A stretch of 64,000 nucleotides of DNA from Ignavibacteriales bacterium (GTDB lineage Bacteria; Bacteroidota; Ignavibacteria; Ignavibacteriales; Melioribacteraceae): assembly GCA_020635285.1 (NCBI GenBank), contig JACKAB010000010.1, positions 62,001-126,000 on the forward strand. Reading direction: 5' to 3'. Shown here one piece after another: positions 44,526 through 53,730 of the stretch. The notes below the pieces were generated by a model, which saw nothing but the letters and a program-made list of their open reading frames with translations, was not told the DNA's origin and ran no database searches. Within the stretch, counting starts at the first letter, position 1. Each line of letters begins with the position of its first letter. Made by a program: the position numbers and the translations under genes.

Positions 44526-45059
44526 ATGGATTCAAGAGTCACTAATTCAAATAGTGATAAAGAATTAATCATTCAAATTAAAGAGAATAGTGAAATTGCT
44601 TTTAAAGAACTTTTTTATAAATATTATAAAATTTTAATAACCTTTTGCTGGTATAGAACAAGAAATATCGATCTTTCAAAGGATTTGGTTCAGGAAGTTT
44701 TTGCAAAACTTTGGATTGCAAGAAATAATTTAAATCCTGAAAAATCAGTCAAATCTTATCTGTTCAAATCACTAACAAATCAGATTATTAATAATTCAAA
44801 ACTCTCTTCCTCAAAAAACATATCAATTGATGAATCAATTCTAAATAACACCACAGCCAACAATATAAATATTGAAAACCAAATTGATCTTCATTCAGCA
44901 ATAGAAAAACTTCCGGAAAAATTAAAAACAGTCTTTATGCTAAGTAGAATTGAGGGCTTTAAATATTCTGAGATAGCAGAAATTTGTGAAATTTCAATTA
45001 AAGCAGTTGAAAAAAGAATGACAAAGACTCTTAAAATATTACGTAAATCTCTTTCATAA
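44526..45059 (+). CDS. ECF sigma factor (FecI-like)
   Basis: 177 residues. Region 2 runs FKELFYKYYKILITFCWYRT and DLSKDLVQEVFAKLWIARNN; region 4 runs AIEKLPEKLKTVFMLSRIEG and YSEIAEICEISIKAVEKRM. It precedes a FecR gene by 71 bp, so it is a cell-surface-signalling sigma factor released by a TonB-linked signal. The upstream 180 bp hold an AT-rich palindrome (TTTATA repeats near 44480-44500) that may include its promoter. Confidence 0.9.
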   Translation: MDSRVTNSNSDKELIIQIKENSEIAFKELFYKYYKILITFCWYRTRNIDLSKDLVQEVFAKLWIARNNLNPEKSVKSYLFKSLTNQIINNSKLSSSKNISIDESILNNTTANNINIENQIDLHSAIEKLPEKLKTVFMLSRIEGFKYSEIAEICEISIKAVEKRMTKTLKILRKSLS

Positions 45060-45130
45060 AAAATGCCCGGTAGGGTTTTTCTCTTCTCAACTGTATTACT
45101 TATTAGAAACGCATTAAGGATAATCAAAGT

Positions 45131-46141
45131 ATGAACAAAAATTTTTATCAGAACCTTTGCATTAAGGATTTTACAAATAATATAAGTGATAATGAAAAAA
45201 AATTGCTGACTGAATGGTTAGCAGAGTCTGACAAAAATAAACTTGAGTATAAAAAACTGAAAAATATTTGGGAATCTTCGGCTCCGCCTAAAATTGAATA
45301 TGAGCTAAACTTAGAAGCAGAATGGATTTCTCTTCAGAATAAGATATCTGATGCAATAGAAACTCAAGTTATAGTAAGCAATCCAATTTCAAAATTATTT
45401 GGTTCATTGTTTGCACCAAAACTTAGACCAATATGGGCAATGGGTACAGCACTATTAATAATTATTTCATCAATTATATTTTTTAGCAATTATGAATCTT
45501 CCGGAAGTCTTAAGACAATATCAACTGTTAATAATCAACGTTTAGAAATTGAGCTTTCTGATGGCTCTATTGTTCAATTAAATAGTGATAGTGAAATTAA
45601 ATTCTATGAAAATTTTGATAACGATAAAAGAGAAATAAAATTAAAAGGTGAAGCCTTTTTTTCAGTTAAGAAAGATGGACGTCCATTTATAATCACAACA
45701 GAAAATGCTGTTACAAAAGTTCTTGGAACTAAATTTAATGTTTGGTCAAGAGAGGATGAAACAAGAGTAATTGTTAAAGAAGGCAAGGTTAGTCTTTCTG
45801 ATAAATCGCAAATAAAAAATGAAGTGCTGTTAACCAAAGGTGAATTGAGCAAAGTAAAAGAGTCTTTTCCGCCGTCAATACCATCGAAAGTGGATGATGA
45901 TTATTTACTAGGCTGGTTAAATGGAAAATTGGTTTTTAACAATACTCCTCTTAAGGAAATTGCTGAGGAATTAGAACGATTTTATAACACAAAAGTTATT
46001 GTTGATAATAATGAACTTGTCGGATACAATTTAACGGGTTCGTTTAATAACGAAAAAATTGATTCTGTTCTAACTAAAATTTGTTTAGCTCTAAATTTAA
46101 ACTATGTTGAAAATAATAATATCTACAGCATTACAAAGTAA
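45131..46141 (+). CDS. FecR-family anti-sigma factor
   Basis: 336 residues. A cytoplasmic N-terminal segment (CIKDFTNNISDNEKKLLTEW) binds the sigma factor, one membrane helix follows (IWAMGTALLIIISSIIFF), then a periplasmic FecR domain (IELSDGSIVQLNSDSEIKF, GEAFFSVKKDGRPFIITT, VTKVLGTKFNVWS) and a C-terminal DUF4974 domain (LVFNNTPLKEIAEELERFYN). This domain set is the Bacteroidota/Ignavibacteria version. It transmits a signal from an outer-membrane receptor to FecI. Confidence 0.92.
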   Translation: MNKNFYQNLCIKDFTNNISDNEKKLLTEWLAESDKNKLEYKKLKNIWESSAPPKIEYELNLEAEWISLQNKISDAIETQVIVSNPISKLFGSLFAPKLRPIWAMGTALLIIISSIIFFSNYESSGSLKTISTVNNQRLEIELSDGSIVQLNSDSEIKFYENFDNDKREIKLKGEAFFSVKKDGRPFIITTENAVTKVLGTKFNVWSREDETRVIVKEGKVSLSDKSQIKNEVLLTKGELSKVKESFPPSIPSKVDDDYLLGWLNGKLVFNNTPLKEIAEELERFYNTKVIVDNNELVGYNLTGSFNNEKIDSVLTKICLALNLNYVENNNIYSITK

Positions 46142-46174
46142 GGTTTTATTCATAAATCATTACGGGGGTTAATC

Positions 46175-47008
46175 ATGAAAAACATTATAAAAATATTTAT
46201 AACAACATTATTTTTTTTAAGTGCTTGCACAAGTACAAAACAAGTGTTTAACGAAAATATTACTGAGCCAGTATTAAAAACTGAGCCAAAACTTATTTAC
46301 CCTTTAGATGCTCAACAAGAAAACAGATCTGGATCAACGGTAGTAATATTTACTATAACAAAAGATGGTGATGTGAGCCAAACCCGCATTCATAATTCTT
46401 CCGGTTATAAAGACCTAGATAATGCGGCAGAAAACTTTTGTAAAAACTTGACTTTTATTCCAGCAAAAGAACATGGAGAAGCCATTCCTTCTTGCATGAG
46501 ATGGGAAGTAAAATTTGATCTTAAAGATTTAGGAAGAGCAATAAAAAGCGAAATTGCTGATATTAATGATTTATATGTAGAGGCTGAAAAAGCAACAGGT
46601 GCCTCAAAGCTTTTAATAGAAAAGGAAATTTTAAAGAAACATAGAGATATTTTGAGCAAAGTGAAGGATGGAATAAAACTCAATGATTATATCTATGGTG
46701 TAGTTCAAAATAATATAAAGAGTGAGTGGAAAGATGTAAGCGATTCTTATCCATTAACATTTTTATTATTCCATGATTTTATTTCTAGATTTAAAGATTA
46801 CGATAGCTTAAGCACCGTTAAATCTCTTCTGGAGTATTCGCTTAACCAAGATATTGATTATTTAAGTTTACCGGGTAACTTTCAAGAGAAAGATAAAGCA
46901 AATATGGCGGTTCTTATTCAAAAGATAAAAAGTTTTGTTGAAATTAATTATCCTCAAATAAAATTAAATGATCTTGTAATTAAATTGAATAATAATAGTA
47001 TATCATAA
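46175..47008 (+). CDS. Lipoprotein with TonB C-terminal domain
   Basis: 277 residues. A lipoprotein signal ends in FFLSAC (Cys ~18). Residues ~40-115 are a TonB C-terminal domain (KLIYPLDAQQENRSGSTVV, ITKDGDVSQTRIHNSSGYKD, FIPAKEHGEAIPSCM). The rest is helical with no family recognised. TonB C-terminal domains bind the TonB box of receptors; without a TonB membrane helix it cannot energise transport itself. It may relay or sense receptor state for the adjacent FecR. It follows fecR by 33 bp. Confidence 0.78.
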   Translation: MKNIIKIFITTLFFLSACTSTKQVFNENITEPVLKTEPKLIYPLDAQQENRSGSTVVIFTITKDGDVSQTRIHNSSGYKDLDNAAENFCKNLTFIPAKEHGEAIPSCMRWEVKFDLKDLGRAIKSEIADINDLYVEAEKATGASKLLIEKEILKKHRDILSKVKDGIKLNDYIYGVVQNNIKSEWKDVSDSYPLTFLLFHDFISRFKDYDSLSTVKSLLEYSLNQDIDYLSLPGNFQEKDKANMAVLIQKIKSFVEINYPQIKLNDLVIKLNNNSIS

Positions 47009-47019
47009 ATGAGTTAAAA

Positions 47020-47669
47020 ATGCTTTTGGTAAGACTTTTAATATTTAGCGTGATAAGTCTTTCGTCAATTTGCTGTTTGGCACAAAACGCATGGGGGAAA
47101 GAGGTTTTTCTCAACATTGAAGAAAAGCCTCTGCGTTATGTACTAAACGAAATAAGAAACCAAACCGACTTAAATTTGATATACAATGATAATCTTTTTG
47201 AAGAAATAACTTTAAGCGGCAGTTTTAATTCTTCTGCAGAATCAGCTCTTTCTGAAATACTGAGTAGGTATAATTGTTCATTTAAAAAATATGAAAATAA
47301 TGCGGCAGTAATTTATAAGAAGAAGTCCACTCCTAAAAAATTTAAAGCCGTGGTTCATAAAACAAATACAGCAGAATTTATTCCACCCAGCCAAGTTGAA
47401 ATATTAAAACCAACTCTTCTTTCCAAAATTGATTTGGTTTATCCTCAAGAAGCAATTAACAAAAGAATAGAAGGTGAAACTCTTGCAAAATTATTCATCA
47501 CAAAAGATGGAGAGTTTCTGAAGTATTGTTTGAGAAATCTTCCGGACATCAAATTCTTGATACCGCAACAATTAATTATGTTAATAAACTAAAATTTTTG
47601 CCGGCAGAATACAAAGGAAAGTATAAGTCTGTCTGGATTACAATGTTGGTTAAATTTAGTTTTGAATAA
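47020..47669 (+). CDS. STN domain fused to a TonB C-terminal domain, one frameshift
   Basis: About 216 residues after correction. A signal peptide (LLIFSVISLSSICCLAQ) is followed by an STN domain (VFLNIEEKPLRYVLNEIRNQ, then NLIYNDNLFEEITLSGSF). After a linker a TonB C-terminal domain runs LVYPQEAINKRIEGETLAKL, ITKDG, VSEVLFEKSSGHQILDTATI and FLPAEYKGKYKSVWI. The uncorrected frame stops at 47592; restoring one base near 47512 completes the domain to TAA 47669. STN domains normally sit at the N-terminus of signalling receptors and contact FecR. Here one is joined to a TonB-like domain, which could bridge a receptor and FecR. Confidence 0.78.
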
Positions 47670-47768
47670 ATGATAAATTAGAAATAATAATTAATTAAAT
47701 TTTATCACACACTTTTAATAAATCAATATCTTCAAACAACAGAATAAAATTAAACTCGAAAGGAAAGA

Positions 47769-48767
47769 ATGACTAATTCAAATTATTACCTAATCGTTTT
47801 GTTTTTAATATCAATTTATTCTTGCACAAATAATGAGAATAATAATAAACTGAAAAACCTTCATGGCGATTTTATAGGTCAATCTCTGCCAAAAGATAGT
47901 GCAGAGGTTTTTGCACCGGGAGTTATATCAACAGCATACAATGAACGCGATGCAGCTTTCTCTCCAGGTGGAAATGAGTTCTTCTATTCACTTAAAGGAA
48001 CAATTGGTTTCTCACTAATTCAAACTAAAATAAAAGATGGCGTTTGGCAATCTCCAGAAGTTGCTTCTTTCTCCGGAAAATATTCAGATATCGAGCCTTG
48101 CTTTTCAAGAGATGGGACAAAATTATTTTTTGTGTCAAATCGTCCACTCACTGGCGAGGGAGAACCGAAGGACTATGATATTTGGTTTGTTGAAAAAATT
48201 AACGATGGTTGGGGAAAGCCTAAGAATATTGGCTTGCCTATAAATACTGAAGCAAATGAGTTTTATCCTTCTTTTACGGAAGATGGAACAATTTATTTTT
48301 GCGCAAATTATGAAAACGGAATTGGAGGAGAAGATTTATATTACTCCGTATTTAAAGATGGTAAATATCTTTCACCAATAAATTTGGGCGACTCTGTAAA
48401 TAGCGTTCGCGATGAATTTAATTCATTTGTCTCGTCCGATGGAAACTTTATAATTTTTACTTCTATGGGATGGGGTACTGGATTTGGCGGCGGTGATTTA
48501 TGGATAAGCTTTAGAAAAGATGTCAATAGCTGGACAAAGCCCAAAAACATGGGAAAACAAATTAACTCTCCATACTTTGAATATTGTCCCAGCATCACTC
48601 CCGATGGAAAGTATTTCTTTTTTACCAGCAATAGGAGTGGCGAGCAAAGTTATTCTGAGACTTTACTCACTTATGATAAAATAATTGAAGGACTTAATTC
48701 TACACTAAATGGAAGTCAAAATATTTATTGGATTAGTGCCGATTTTATCAATGGACTTAACAAATAA
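47769..48767 (+). CDS. PD40/WD40-like beta-propeller lipoprotein
   Basis: 332 residues. The lipobox is FLISIYSC. The body has repeated PD40 motifs (AAFSPGGNEFFYSL, PCFSRDGTKLFFVSNRP, PSFTEDGTIYFCANYENG, PSITPDGKYFFFTSNRSG), forming a TolB-like propeller. It is probably periplasmic or surface-attached and binds proteins or glycans. It lies 99 bp beyond the STN/TonB gene and may be part of the same regulated group. Enzymatic function is not indicated. Confidence 0.85.
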   Translation: MTNSNYYLIVLFLISIYSCTNNENNNKLKNLHGDFIGQSLPKDSAEVFAPGVISTAYNERDAAFSPGGNEFFYSLKGTIGFSLIQTKIKDGVWQSPEVASFSGKYSDIEPCFSRDGTKLFFVSNRPLTGEGEPKDYDIWFVEKINDGWGKPKNIGLPINTEANEFYPSFTEDGTIYFCANYENGIGGEDLYYSVFKDGKYLSPINLGDSVNSVRDEFNSFVSSDGNFIIFTSMGWGTGFGGGDLWISFRKDVNSWTKPKNMGKQINSPYFEYCPSITPDGKYFFFTSNRSGEQSYSETLLTYDKIIEGLNSTLNGSQNIYWISADFINGLNK

Positions 48768-48783
48768 ATTTTTTCAAATTATA

Positions 48784-49251
48784 ATGAGAAAAAAATTGAA
48801 CTGTGTAAATGGCCCAACTAAATGGATATTTTTAATATTGTTAATAATTAACGCATGCGCTATGGGAAATGACAAAAACGACTTAGAAAAAATAAAGAAG
48901 GAAATACTGGATACTGAAAAAGCTTTTACTTCGATGGCAAAGAAGGATGGTGTTGCTAAAGCATTCTTAAACTATGCTGCTGAAGATGCTGTGTTAAATA
49001 GAAATGATATTTTAATTAAAGGTAAGACTGCGATTAAATCATATTTTGAAAATCAAACTTTACGTGATGTAAATCTTAATTGGACGCCAGATTTTGTTTC
49101 CGTGTCCAAATCGGGCGATTTAGCTTATACATACGGTCATTATACTTTTTCAGCAACAAATCCAACCGGTGAAAACATTTCAGCTAAGGGTATTTTTCAT
49201 ACAGTTTGGAAAAGACAAAAAGACGGTTTGTGGAAATTTGTTTGGGATTAA
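48784..49251 (+). CDS. DUF4440/SnoaL-like (NTF2-fold) lipoprotein
   Basis: 155 residues from ATG 48784. A lipoprotein signal ends in LLIINAC. The NTF2-like cone fold is seen in ILDTEKAFTSMAKKDGVAKA, NYAAEDAVLNRNDILIKGK and a C-terminal WKRQKDGLWKFVWD. Members are ketosteroid-isomerase-like and usually bind small molecules; no catalytic residues can be named. It starts 16 bp after the propeller gene. An upstream in-frame start at 48709 would overlap that gene and lose the signal peptide. Confidence 0.78.
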   Translation: MRKKLNCVNGPTKWIFLILLIINACAMGNDKNDLEKIKKEILDTEKAFTSMAKKDGVAKAFLNYAAEDAVLNRNDILIKGKTAIKSYFENQTLRDVNLNWTPDFVSVSKSGDLAYTYGHYTFSATNPTGENISAKGIFHTVWKRQKDGLWKFVWD

Positions 49252-49315
49252 TAACTTTCAATTATGGTTGAACTAAAAATGTTTTCCAAACAAATTTTTT
49301 TATTAAGGAGCAATT

Positions 49316-50011
49316 ATGTATTCACAACACAAAGAAAAGCATCGCACACAGCATATCGGTTGGTTAAGAGCCGCGGTATTGGGGGCAAATGATGGTATAG
49401 TATCAATTGCAAGTCTTATTGTAGGCGTTGCTGCAGCGCAAGCCGCAAGAGGAGATGTTCTAATTGCAGGCATTGCCGGACTTGTAGCCGGTGCAATGTC
49501 AATGGCCGCTGGAGAATATGTTTCTGTAAGCTCTCAAGCAGATACAGAAAATGCTGATCTGGAACGTGAGCGAATGGAACTTGAAAATAATGTTGAGTTA
49601 GAAAAAGAGGAATTAGCATCTATTTATGTTGATCGTGGTTTAGATGGAGAACTTGCAAACCAAGTGGCAGAACAGCTTATGGCTCATGATGCTATTGGCG
49701 CTCATGCCAGAGATGAGCTTGGAATATCTGAGGTTTTAACTGCTCGTCCAATTCAGGCGGCTTTTTCATCTGCAGGAACTTTTGCATTAGGTGCTGCAAT
49801 GCCTTTGTTGGCAGTACTCATTTTCCCAGCATCTATCCTTATCCCGGCTGTCTCTGTAATATCCTTGATCTGCTTAGCATTACTGGGTATGTTTTCTGCA
49901 AAAATTGGAGGATCTTCCATTCTGAAAGCAACGGTGAGGGTTACGTTTTGGGGTGCATTAGCTATGGGTATTACAGCTGGAGTTGGAGCTCTGTTTGGAG
50001 TAGCTGTTTAG
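49316..50011 (+). CDS. VIT1/CCC1-family iron/manganese transporter
   Basis: 231 residues. The N-terminal signature is HIGWLRAAVLGANDGIVSIA, with SLIVGVAAAQ and GAMSMAAGEYVSVSSQADTE (metal-site Met and Glu). A cytoplasmic metal-binding helical hairpin (LERERMELENNVELEKEELA) precedes three further membrane helices to ITAGVGALFGVAV. These proteins move Fe2+ or Mn2+ by proton antiport. It has its own ribosome site (AAGGAGCAATT) and stands alone. Confidence 0.93.
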   Translation: MYSQHKEKHRTQHIGWLRAAVLGANDGIVSIASLIVGVAAAQAARGDVLIAGIAGLVAGAMSMAAGEYVSVSSQADTENADLERERMELENNVELEKEELASIYVDRGLDGELANQVAEQLMAHDAIGAHARDELGISEVLTARPIQAAFSSAGTFALGAAMPLLAVLIFPASILIPAVSVISLICLALLGMFSAKIGGSSILKATVRVTFWGALAMGITAGVGALFGVAV

Positions 50012-50703
50012 TTTGGAGGTATAAAATAATATTTTATCAAGGATCTATTATAATTTCATAAAAATATTTTTACACAAAAGCTGTGAACGGAAAAAAATTA
50101 CTGCGCCTTAATTCGATTCAAAATAGGCATATTGAATTTATTAGAAATTCTATAACTTACTGCTATAGTGTGGAAGGGATAAACACTATTGCCAGCAAAC
50201 CAACTATGTCAAAAAGGTGTTCTGACTGACATCCAAACATCCAGGGCCAATAAACTGCTGATATAATATTGCCCAAAATAAAGAAAAAAGTGAATTGGTG
50301 ATCTTTAAGAAATTAGAATTATCCTTAAAATATTCTGCTGTAAATACATTCGCTATCTATTCAATATTTTTGTTATTCCAAAAATGAATTTAAAAGATTA
50401 GATTTCCTTGTTGCTGATAATTACTCAATCTGTATTGGGTTTTACGGATTTAGTAATATAATAGCTGCTGAAACAAGTTCAGCATGACAAAGGTTTTGGT
50501 TTTCAGAAGCTTGATAAATAATAATCGGCAGAGTCAAAAATGTTCTCAAAACTAAAGGTTTTCTCCGTTATAAAAAAAAACACAAAAAGCTTTATACCAT
50601 AAAAATTTTTCGAACTTTTTTAAGACCGTTGGTATAATACATAATAATTAAAAAAAATATTGAGTATGATGAGTACAACTAATTAAAATAAAGGAAAGAT
50701 GGC
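50012..50703. other. 692-bp intergenic region
   Basis: No intact gene is visible. It contains the short palindrome at 50467-50483. Minus-strand readings between ~50100 and ~50400 give short hydrophobic stretches in different frames that could be remnants of a membrane protein, but none is convincing. AT-rich sequence near 50560-50690 presumably holds the promoter of the ATPase gene. Confidence 0.5.
50467..50483. repeat. Short palindromic repeat
   Basis: GCTGAA-ACAAG-TTCAGC hairpin followed by ATGACA. The trailing CATGACA is shared with the end of the element at 43168-43227, and the ACAAGTTC/TCAAGTCC loops are alike. It is probably a related half-element. Confidence 0.5.
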
Positions 50704-53197
50704 ATGAGTAAAAATATTTTGGACTCTGCTGAAATAAAAAAAAACTTACTTCTGATGAACTTCTTAAAACATTCTCTTCAAATAAAACCGGTCTCTCAAA
50801 TTCAACAGCAACAAACCTAATCAATGAATATGGATATAACGAAATCACTGAGAAAAAAGTTAGTCCCATTGTAAAATTCTTAAGTTATTTCTGGGGACCA
50901 ATACCTTGGATGATTGAAATTGCAGCCATTCTCTCTGCAATTATTAATCACTGGGAAGACTTCTGGGTAATTTTGCGTTGCTGCTACTAAATGCAGTTGT
51001 TGGTTTCTGGCAAGAATTTAAAGCAGACGATGCAATAAATTTATTAAAGAAAAGATTAGCATTAAATGCTCGTGTTTTACGTGATAAAAATTGGAAATCT
51101 ATTGCAGCCAAGGAACTTGTTCCGGGCGATATTGTCCGTATAAGACTTGGAGATGTTGTCCCTGCCGATTTAAAACTTTTTGATGGAGATTATATAAATG
51201 TTGACGAGTCTTCGCTAACAGGGGAATCTCTTCCTATTGAAAAACATAAAGAAGATGTTGCATATTCAGGATCTATTATTCGTCAAGGTGAAATGAACGG
51301 TTTGGTTGTTGCAACTGGTATGAATACTTTTTTTGGCAAAACAGCAAAGTTAGTTGCAGAAGCAAAAACGGTAAGTCATTTTCAAAAAGCAGTTATTAAA
51401 ATTGGAAACTACCTAATTGTTTTAGCCGCCTTTATGATTGGAATAATTTTTATCGCTTCAATTTTCCGCCATGAAAGTTTTCTTGATACGCTGCAATTTG
51501 CACTTGTATTAACAATCGCAGCCATTCCTGTTGCGTTGCCTGCTGTCCTTTCCGTAACCATGGCGGTTGGAGCATCAGTGCTTGCAAAGAAAAAAGCAAT
51601 TGTCAGCAAATTAGTTGCTATTGAAGAAATGGCTGGAATGGATATACTTTGCTCAGATAAAACTGGAACTATCACAAAAAATGAGTTGACCGTTGCCGAA
51701 GTAGAGCCATTTAAAAATTATTCGAGTGAGGATGTTCTGCTCTTTGCGTCGCTTGCTTCAAGAGCGGAAGATAATGATCCAATTGACTCAGCAATATTAG
51801 AAAAAAGTAAGTCTAATAAAGCTATTGCTGAAAAATACAATACTTACTTTGCCAAAGAGTTTAAACCTTTCGATCCAATTATAAAAAGGACGGAAGTAAC
51901 TGTTGTTGATTCGGAAAAAAATCAATTTAAAATCAGCAAGGGCGCCCCTCAAGTTATTCTTGCTTTATTGCCAGATCATGAAAAAGAAAAACTTTCTAAA
52001 GAATTAAATTCCCTAATTGATGAGTTTGCTTCAAAAGGATTTAGAACTCTAGGATTAGCAAAAACAGATCATACAGAAATATGGCAATATGTTGGACTAA
52101 TTCCACTATTTGATCCCCCTAGAGAGGATTCTGCTCAAACCATAAAGACTGCACGCGATATGGGTGTGGATGTAAAAATGGTTACCGGTGATCATACTGC
52201 AATTGGCAAACAAATAGCACAAAAAGTAAATCTTAAGAATAACATTTTAGAGGTTTCTGCATTTCTAGATAAACCTGATAGGGAAGCCGCAAAAATAATT
52301 GAAAAAGCAGATGGTTTTGCTCAAGTTTTTCCTGAACACAAATATAAAATCGTAGAACTTCTTCAAGAACGAAACCATATTGTTGGAATGACCGGTGACG
52401 GCGTTAACGATGCTCCCGCACTTAAAAAAGCAGATGTGGGAATTGCTGTTGATGGCGCAACGGATGCGGCAAAATCTGCGGCGGATATTGTGCTTACATC
52501 ACCTGGACTTTCTGTAATTATAGATGCAATAAAAGAAAGCAGAAAAATTTTCCAAAGAATGAATAGTTATGCAATTTACAGAATTGCAGAAACAATTCGA
52601 GTTTTATTATTTATTACTTTGGCAATTTTAGTATTCAACTTTTATCCCGTTACAGCAATTATGATTGTGCTATTAGCCTTCTTTAATGATGCCCCAATCA
52701 TGGCAATTGCATTTGATAATGTTAAATATTCTAAAGATCCGGAAAAATGGAATATGCGCGTTGTGTTAAGTATGGCAACATTTTTAGGACTAATAGGAGT
52801 TGTAAGCTCGTTTGGAATTTTTTACATTGGTCAAATAACACTTCATTTATCAAAAGAAGCAGTACAAACATTTATCTTTTTGAAGTTAGCAATTGCAGGT
52901 CATTTAACAATATTTGTTACCCGAACTCGGGGACCGTTCTGGTCAATTAAGCCAAGCGGTACAATGTTTTGGTCGGCTGTAGCAACCAAAATACTTGCAA
53001 CCTTTGTCGCAGTTTACGGTTGGTTTATTGCGCCTATTTCATGGGATTTAGCATTGTTGGTTTGGGGTTATGCACTAACTGCATTTCTAATTACAGACTT
53101 TTTAAAAGTTAAAATCTACAAACTATTAGATCACTCAGATGTGATATTTAGTAAACAAAATTTCTTAAGGAGATATTATGGATATGAAAATAAATAA
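50704..53197 (+). CDS. Plasma-membrane proton-efflux P-type ATPase (P3A), two frameshifts
   Basis: About 830 residues after correction. The N-terminal cation-ATPase domain (LINEYGYNEITEKK, FWGPIPWMIEIAAILSAII) is followed by an actuator domain with DESSLTGESLP, the helix with PVALPAVLSVTMAVG, the phosphorylation site CSDKTGTITKNELT, the nucleotide domain, and the hinge MVTGDHTAIGKQIA and GMTGDGVNDAPALKKADVGI. The short N-terminus without metal domains and the PVALP pattern fit the fungal/plant/archaeal H+-ATPase class. One base is missing or extra in the A9 at 50736-50744, and one T is missing in the T4 at 50972-50975. The intact part is 50978-53197. It would generate proton motive force. Start ATG 50704 after AAAGGAAAG. 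Confidence 0.92.
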
Positions 53198-53705
53198 CTC
53201 AAAAGATTTGGAAATAAAGAACTTGCTGGAAAACCTGGTAAGCGAAAATGGAGTGGAGAGAAAAAGTGCAAGAAAAAACTTAGTGAAAAAAGGCCCCGTG
53301 GTTATTGATTTTCTTATGGAACATATTCATCACCCAAAACATCTTTACCGATGGGAAGCCCTAAAAACTATGGAAGAAATTGCCGATCCAGTTTCAGTTC
53401 CTTTATTTATAGAAGCATTAGAGGATGATGAAAGTGACATTCGTTGGATTGCTGCTGAAGGACTTATAAAAATTGGAAGCGAATCAATAAATCCTCTTTT
53501 AAAAACATTAACAAAGAAAACTGATTCTATTTTTATTTTAGCAGGTGCTCATCATGTATTTCATGATTTGAATAAAAACAATAGTCTACCAAAAGATTTT
53601 CCAATTGATAATTTTTTATCAAATATTAAAAAATCTGAATCTGATGAAGCTATCAAGTTGTTAGCATTCCAAATTCTAAGTAATCTGGAAGAAGAGAATA
53701 AATAA
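53178..53705 (+). CDS. HEAT-repeat protein
   Basis: 175 residues. At least two HEAT/PBS repeats are visible (FLMEHIHHPKHLYRWEALKT, then PLFIEALEDDESDIRWIAAE and GLIKIGSESINPLLKTL). They form a helical protein-binding surface. The start ATG 53178 is preceded by AAGGAG and overlaps the ATPase gene by 20 bp, so the two are translationally coupled. This suggests it binds or regulates the ATPase, which is inference. Confidence 0.82.
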   Translation: MDMKINNSKDLEIKNLLENLVSENGVERKSARKNLVKKGPVVIDFLMEHIHHPKHLYRWEALKTMEEIADPVSVPLFIEALEDDESDIRWIAAEGLIKIGSESINPLLKTLTKKTDSIFILAGAHHVFHDLNKNNSLPKDFPIDNFLSNIKKSESDEAIKLLAFQILSNLEEENK

Positions 53706-53730
53706 AATTTATCATAGGGCAGAATATTTC

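Noticed and set aside
50100..50400. Decayed membrane-protein gene on the minus strand
   Set aside because: Hydrophobic stretches appear in more than one frame and none forms a recognisable family even after trial corrections.
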